This document shows, piece by piece, positions 58,742 through 64,000 of a stretch of 64,000 nucleotides of DNA. The DNA lies in contig OX365946.1 of NCBI GenBank assembly GCA_947247005.1, forward strand, positions 3,728,453 to 3,792,452, written 5' to 3'. Made by a program: the position numbers and the translations under genes. The notes under the pieces were generated by a model, which saw only the letters and a list, made by a program, of their open reading frames with translations, had not been told where the DNA came from and did not search any database. The number at the start of each line of letters is the position of its first letter. Position 1 is the stretch's first letter. The DNA comes from Spisula solida. Lineage: Eukaryota > Mollusca > Bivalvia > Venerida > Mactridae.

Positions 58742-58825
58742 GCGTTCTTAGCGTAGTGCGTTAAATGCATGGTTAATAAATCATTGGTGAAAACCAAGTT
58801 AAGGTTCGAATCCAGTCTGATACGC
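58742..58825 (+). repeat. tRNA-like sequence 1
   Basis: TTAGCGTAGTGCGTTAA (A-box-like) and GGTTCGAATCC (perfect B-box) at tRNA spacing. The first four bases GCGT pair with the last four ACGC, and TTTTT follows immediately, like a Pol III terminator. The remaining acceptor pairs and the anticodon loop are poor, so it is a pseudo-tRNA or SINE head. Confidence 0.6.
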
Positions 58826-59137
58826 TTTTTCTTTGTTATGCTTTTTATAATATTGTATTTCTGATGTTTTTATATCGACAAATTAATTTTATCATACTTT
58901 TCTTTGCGAAAAAAAGTAGCTGGCTTGATATAGATACACTACGTTTTTTTTTACATTTAATAGTACATTGAATACAAAACATGATTGCAGAAATGTCCAG
59001 CTTTGTAGGATGAACACAATCCTGGTGCGCTGGAATACAAATGCGAATATATCTAGTTTATTCATTGCATGTATGTAATAGCCGGAATGAGCAAAAGCAT
59101 CAATATACGTAGTTTAAGCAAAATTAAAAAAAATCTA

Positions 59138-59229
59138 GGCATTGTTGGGATTTGAACTCGCAGTAAATTGTGTCGTTTTCAAAATAAGACTCACAAAACC
59201 ATAGCTGTTAGCCACTCGGCTATAGGGCA
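59138..59229 (-). repeat. tRNA-like sequence 2
   Basis: The minus strand reads ATAGCCGAGTGGCTAACAGC, the D-arm pattern of Leu/Ser tRNAs, then GAGTTCAAATCCC as B-box. A 30-base variable region also fits a type II tRNA. The acceptor stem does not pair. Confidence 0.6.
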
Positions 59230-59458
59230 GTTAAAGTTTTGATCAATTAAATGTACTAATAATGTTAGGACTTAATCCTGACACACCTGTAATAATCGAC
59301 CATGTTGAATGTTTGTTTACGCGGTTGTGACAGATAACTTTGAATCAACAGTAGTTCGATTTCGAGCATTGAGCCGTGACTGCACTTTTAAGGTTTTTAA
59401 CCACTAATCGATATTGGTTGGTATAGGTTTGACCAGAACGATAAGTAATACAATTAAG

Positions 59459-59561
59459 GCCAAATATTTCAAGTGTCTGGTTGGTCGTGACGGTTAAGCG
59501 CTTGATACATTGTAAAATAACTTTTGTCCGATCAGGGCGAGTTCGCATCCCGCCACAATAG
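59459..59561 (+). repeat. tRNA-like sequence 3
   Basis: GTCGTGACGGTTAAGCGC and GCGAGTTCGCATCCCGC form A- and B-box-like blocks, and the T-arm (GGGCGAG...) pairs partly with CCCGCC. Again a Leu/Ser-like layout without a full acceptor stem. Confidence 0.55.
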
Positions 59562-59841
59562 TTTTTCATTTTTATTATATTTTTTAAATGCACACAACTT
59601 GTAAAATCCGCGTACTTCTAGTATTTGTGACAAACCATATTTGTTACATGTATTTGTAGAATATTATGAAGGTAAATCAACCGAATATAGGATGTCAGTA
59701 AGCTCGAAATACACCAACGATCGAAATGAGTGAAAATGGTAAATATATTGAATCGACACCTTTCAATGGATAAATTAAAAATATAAACAACATCTTTAAC
59801 TTACAATCTCTTCAAATAACATAAAACAACGAATTAAAAAA

Positions 59842-59921
59842 ATGAGCGAATCGGGGAATTAAACCACCGACTTCTGGGTTAGAAATTCTGAACGTTGCCG
59901 ACTGCACTAAACTGTAATCTG
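59842..59921 (-). repeat. tRNA-like sequence 4
   Basis: The minus strand reads TTTAGTGCAGTCGGCAACG, a Met-tRNA-like D-arm, then TTCTAACCCAGAAG around the anticodon position and GGTGGTTTAATTCCC as a decayed B-box. Confidence 0.5.
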
Positions 59922-60023
59922 ATTATAAACAGATATCTGTAAGAATAATATCATGAAAAACTGCGCTCCGAGCGTATTACATGATAGTCTACCCGCCAAA
60001 ATGGACTAGTCGGATAGGTCATG

Positions 60024-62580
60024 GCTCAGAGTTCAAAATTGAACTATACCATGCTACATGTAATAATTCCACTGTAATTAATCCATTTGAAAATTTAACA
60101 CATGAATTGGATGGATTACATTCTGCTGATGATGTTAAAGTCAATTTAGACCAGTTTTATAAAATCGTACATGATGTATGCTCACCATTATTTAAAAAAA
60201 ACAATAAGGCAACTGACCAAAATACTGTGAACTCAACTAGTTATAATACAAGTACTAAACGCAAAGACAAATGGTATGATAAGGATTGTATTGAAAGAAG
60301 GAACACGTTTTATAAAGCATTAAATAGGTACAGGGCTTATAAAAGTGATATAAACAGGAAACACATGGCAGTGAGCAGGTCAAAATATAAATCAACTATC
60401 TCTAATAAGAAAGTAGAATACAGTAAGTTACAGACTAAATATTTGGAACATTTAAGATACAAAAATGCAAAGGAATACTGGAAAATGCTGAACTCCCTTA
60501 GTTCACGCAACACAAATAGCTCAAACAAACCTACATTAATTTAGCAAATTTTGAGGATTATTTTAAGGCAATAAATGACCCAGACTCAGTATTTTTCCAA
60601 GCTGATGAAGATATCATATTTTTTAATGATAGATATTTAAATAATGAATTAAATATAATGTTTGAGGAACTTAACTTAGAAATTTCAATAATAGATATTA
60701 AAAGGCATGTAGAGAATTACATAATGGTAGGTCAGCAGGACCTGATCTTATATTAAATGTTTCCCAGAACAATGGACTGAAGGATATATTATTCCAATAC
60801 ATAAAAAAGGCTCTACATTAGATCCAGCTAATTATAGAGGACTCACTCTATTAAGCACACTAGGAAAGTTTTTTACTAAAGTTTTAAACAGTAGATTGAA
60901 TAGTTGGATGGAAACCTACAATGTTTATATAGAGGCTCAAGCAGGTTTTAGGAAAGATATGTCAACTATTGACAACATTTTTGTATTATACAATGTAATG
61001 AATCATATGCTTATCAGAAACAAAAAATTATATGTAGCTTTATTGACTTTTCTAAAGCCTTTGACTTTGTTGTGAGAGATATACTATGGTATAAATTACT
61101 GAAAACTGGTATTAGAGGTAAAATTTTTAACATAATACATTCCATGTATACTCAAGTAAAATCCATAGTTAAGTGTAATAATACACTAAGTGATGATTTC
61201 ATATGTAATTTAGGTGTTCGCTAAGGAGAAAGTTTATCGCCATTATTTTTTGCGCTCTACCTTAATGACATAGAGGAAACTTTTATTCTCAAAGGACATG
61301 ATGGTATTGATATTGGTATGTTTAAGTTATATTTGATATTGTACGCGGATGATATAGTTCTATTCTCCGAAACACAAGAAGGCTTACAGAAAGGTTTAGA
61401 TATATTAGAAAATTATTGTGATAGATGGAAACTCTCTGTTAATGCAACTAAAACAAAAGTCATGGTATTCAAAAAGGGAGGTAATCTGAGCCAAAATTTG
61501 AATTTTACTTACAAAGGTGGAATTATTGAAATCGTTAAAAAGTTTACATACCTTGGATTAGTTTTCTCATCAGGCGGCTCATTTAAATATACATTTGAAG
61601 CTTTAACTGGCCAATGAATGAAGGCTACTTTTAAAATGAAATCTTACATTGATAATTTTTATAATATGCCGATTAGTCACAAATTAGAGATATATGAAAA
61701 ATTAGTTGTACCTGTTTTAAGTTATGGGAGTGAAATCTGGGGTTGCTTTAATACTAGTGAAATTGATAAAACAGTTTTAAAGTTTTATAAACAATTATTA
61801 TGTGTTAAAAGACAGACTCAAAATACTTTTGTATATGGTGAATTAGGAATTTTTTTTAAAGTGCCTACTAGTATAAAACTTATATTACATACAATTAGAT
61901 ATTGGCTAAGACTATTATCGACTGATGGTACAAAATATGTTAAACTTGTATATGATATGATGTTACAGGATCTTGAAGTATACCCAACAAAGGCATCTTG
62001 GGCCAGTAAAGTTAAAGGGATACTTAACAATTATGGTTTTGGTGAAGCCTGGTGTTTCCAAACAATTATTTTTATCCTTGGTAAAACAGAGATTAATTGA
62101 TCACTATTTACAGGGTTGGAATAGTGACATTGAAACTTCCAGTAGGGCAAATACTTACAAACTATTTTCATTGTTTCAATTACAGCCTTATTTAGATATA
62201 ATTAAAGTGAACAAATATAGGAATGCATTATCATAATTTAGAGTTTCATCCCATAGACTACAGATCGAAGTTGGCCGTTGGACAAAACCTAATCCAACAC
62301 CTGTCCCTGAGAGAAAATGTAATTTTTGTAACTGTTTAGAAGACGAATTCCATTTCTTGTTTGAATGCAACTTATATGACCATCTTAGAAAAAAATATAT
62401 TCCTTTACATTATAGACAACATCCACACATTCTAAAGTTCATAGACTTGCTACAATCTAGTGATGAAAAAATCTTAAAAAATCTAGCTGTCTACCTTTTT
62501 AAAAGTTTTGAGTTAAGGAAAAAGTCTTTATATATACTACTTGTATATACGTATGTACCTATTATGTACATATTACCATG
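60024..62580 (+). pseudogene. LINE reverse transcriptase and C-terminal region (CR1/Jockey-like), decayed
   Basis: Continuation of the LINE. Order: linker with KDKWYDKDCIERR (about 60260-60300) and coiled-coil-like lysine-rich sequence; a GRSAGPD block (60727); FPEQWTEGYIIPIHKKG (60760-60812), NYRGLTLLS, AQAGFRKDMSTIDNI, IDFSKAFDF (motif A), GESLSPLFFALYLND (motif B), LYADDIVLFS (catalytic YADD, about 61334-61363). Then a thumb-like region, HYLQGWNSDI, and the zinc-knuckle CNFCNCLEDEFHFLFEC (about 62317-62367). Lesions: frame changes near 60540, 61035 and 62050; about 30 residues missing before FPEQW; stops at 61222 (GTTCGCTAAGGAGAA), 61615 and 62233. Dead element, related to the fragment at 41404. 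Confidence 0.9.
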
Positions 62581-62756
62581 ATTTAACTAATGCTTTGTGT
62601 GTGTTCTGTATGTAGGTTTTTTCATGTACAACTTAACCTCAGGCATTCTTATTAAGTTCTTTAAATACATATGTTGTAACATACCCTCTCACCACGAAAT
62701 ATTTTGTAACATTCTACATGTAAAGTGTTGAACTGTGCATTTATATCATATGTGTA

Positions 62757-62762
62757 TGCGTG

Positions 62763-62798
<36 letters not shown>

Positions 62799-62800
62799 AG

Positions 62801-62848
<48 letters not shown>

Positions 62849-62852
62849 TGGG

Positions 62853-62895
<43 letters not shown>
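62757..62895. repeat. (TGCG)n microsatellite
   Basis: About 34 copies of the tetranucleotide GTGC/TGCG with a few interruptions (GAGTGCG at about 62799, GGGTGCG at about 62849). Alternating purine-pyrimidine, so capable of forming Z-DNA. Long frames across it on either strand are artefacts of the repeat. Confidence 0.95.
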
Positions 62896-62899
62896 TTGT

Positions 62900-64000
62900 G
62901 TTAGTATGTGGGATGTGTGGTATTGCGTGTGAGTGCGTGTTCTTTGCATGCGTAGTTATACATGAATATATATATTTATAATAACAACTGTAAACATGAT
63001 CCATGGGCATTATGCCTTAATTTCTTGAAAAAACTGTAAAACTATTTATTTATTAATTCGAACATTATGCAAACACTAACACGTACAGGGAAGTCTTCAT
63101 TTGTTTTATAAATGTAACACATACATGATTCAACCACGTTTATTTTAGAATTCAATACATCACTGCATGTACTTTTAATTTCGATTAATCCTCATTTGCG
63201 GTGGCAATACAACGAGCACGTGCACCAGGAACTATCAATATCAAACATTCAGATGTTATAAAATATCGATTAACTAAATCAAATTGTTCGTATGGAGTTG
63301 ATTATAGTTTGAATTGTTCAATAAATTTTCCAATTTACGTAGACCATAATACGTTACAAAACTCCACAGGTGCTATCAAAGTTCTCATTAGACAGTGTAA
63401 TTTGTAATTACTATATAATATTGGCAGATAAATGGTGTATGATCCACTACTTATGACGTATAAAGAACACCTGAACCGATATAAATGCAGATCTTGAGAA
63501 CATAATTATTATAACAAGTTAGAATAATTTCAAGATTACAGAACATTAAGTTTTGATACAATGCTTTTGCTGATCTTGAGTATTTCCTGGTAGGTTGTGT
63601 TTATTTCTGTAATGTACGGAAGTTCATTGACATAGTCATAGATTTCGTATTATTACGTATTACGTATTATGCCATATATACAATACAGTACTGACTGTCG
63701 GGGGCGAAGCAAACGTGTCTGTGCATACAAATACTGTGAACCGCGTCATGTGATTTTATGCTTTATGACAATGACAAAAGACAGCGTTTAAATAAAACCA
63801 AAGCGTTGGTTTGCGTAAGCATGTTCAGGTTTGAGCATGTTATTGTATGATGGCGAGAAATCCTTATTCGAATCCACAACTTCACAGCATATGTCATTCT
63901 ATGTCTTTGACACTTGTAACAGTTATGTCCGCCAAATGGAAAGGAATTTTGATTTGCTTGCGGATAAGCAGGTTAGTTCTGATTGATAATTAATATCCGA
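62900..64000. other. No gene seen
   Basis: A/T-rich DNA to the window edge. Short ATTACGTATT-type repeats lie near 63650; nothing else was recognised. Confidence 0.5.

Larger units (their letters stand above)
58596..60023. other. 1.43-kb insertion splitting the LINE
   Basis: LINE translation breaks off after KNDIY and resumes with SEFKIELYHATCN at about 60024. The insert is bounded by imperfect direct repeats of ~36 bp, each containing ACCGCCAxAATGG or CCCGCCAAAATGG and ending ATAGGT (about 58613-58650 and 59985-60020). GATATCTGT also occurs at 58604 and 59932. It contains four tRNA-like sequences and no coding frame. Exact ends are uncertain by several bases. Confidence 0.65.

Noticed and set aside
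58742..58825. Functional tRNA gene
   Set aside because: A- and B-boxes and a T-run terminator are present, but only four acceptor pairs form and the anticodon arm has an irregular loop; treated as tRNA-like.
62735..63010. Long frames on both strands reading RACV or THAR repeats
   Set aside because: They are translations of the (TGCG)n microsatellite.

Overview
This window looks like nuclear DNA of a marine invertebrate, most likely a lophotrochozoan and plausibly a bivalve mollusc. That is an inference from three things. The sequence is A/T-rich and largely non-coding with very short reading frames. The only host genes are split by introns of 0.6-1.4 kb and encode a small secreted C-type lectin of the kind that is expanded in bivalves. 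The rest is dense in non-autonomous mariner-like elements, tRNA-derived SINEs, decayed LINEs and foldback sequences. There are no prokaryotic genes, CRISPR arrays or rRNA.

Layout. 1-3.85 kb: a 53-bp minisatellite, a degenerate ~50-bp repeat, a 132-bp direct duplication and a Harbinger-type transposase (HARBI1-like) 5' fragment with its terminal repeat. 4.2-7.5 kb: a 3.3-kb inverted-repeat structure with SINE heads in both arms. 8.7-31.6 kb: a ~23-kb inverted duplication centred near 19.1 kb. Each arm carries one complete five-exon C-type lectin gene, and the two are divergently transcribed (13430-17631 on minus, 20551-23995 on plus). I assembled both genes from splice signals and matching phases; they encode 165-residue secreted proteins about 95% identical. 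The arms have since diverged: mariner-like elements at 11461-12433 and 25907-26871, SINEs, and a 1.58-kb tandem duplication confined to the right arm. 31.6-37.6 kb: mostly featureless, with a hairpin and a 156-bp mariner-type MITE.

37.67-44.60 kb: a transposon inserted into a second copy of itself. The outer copy is bounded by the 8-bp duplication GTTGAATC. The inner copy (37866-41089) sits in the outer copy's terminal inverted repeat, bounded by its own 8-bp duplication GTTACAAA. The outer copy also took a 716-bp LINE 3' fragment with an 8-bp duplication (GATATTCT); the other copy preserves that site unoccupied. The family has ~0.5-kb terminal inverted repeats and no recognisable transposase.

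44.6-58.1 kb: mostly featureless, with a 433-bp near-perfect hairpin (52956-53388) and several dispersed repeats. 58.1-62.6 kb: a decayed LINE (endonuclease, reverse transcriptase, C-terminal zinc-knuckle region). It is split by a 1.43-kb insertion that holds four tRNA-like sequences in alternating orientation. A (TGCG)n microsatellite follows at 62.76 kb; the last kilobase shows nothing recognisable.

How it fits together: the functional content appears to be the divergent lectin pair, with conserved TATA boxes, signal-peptide exons and poly(A) signals. Everything else is mobile or repetitive DNA, and insertions present in only one arm or copy give a relative chronology.
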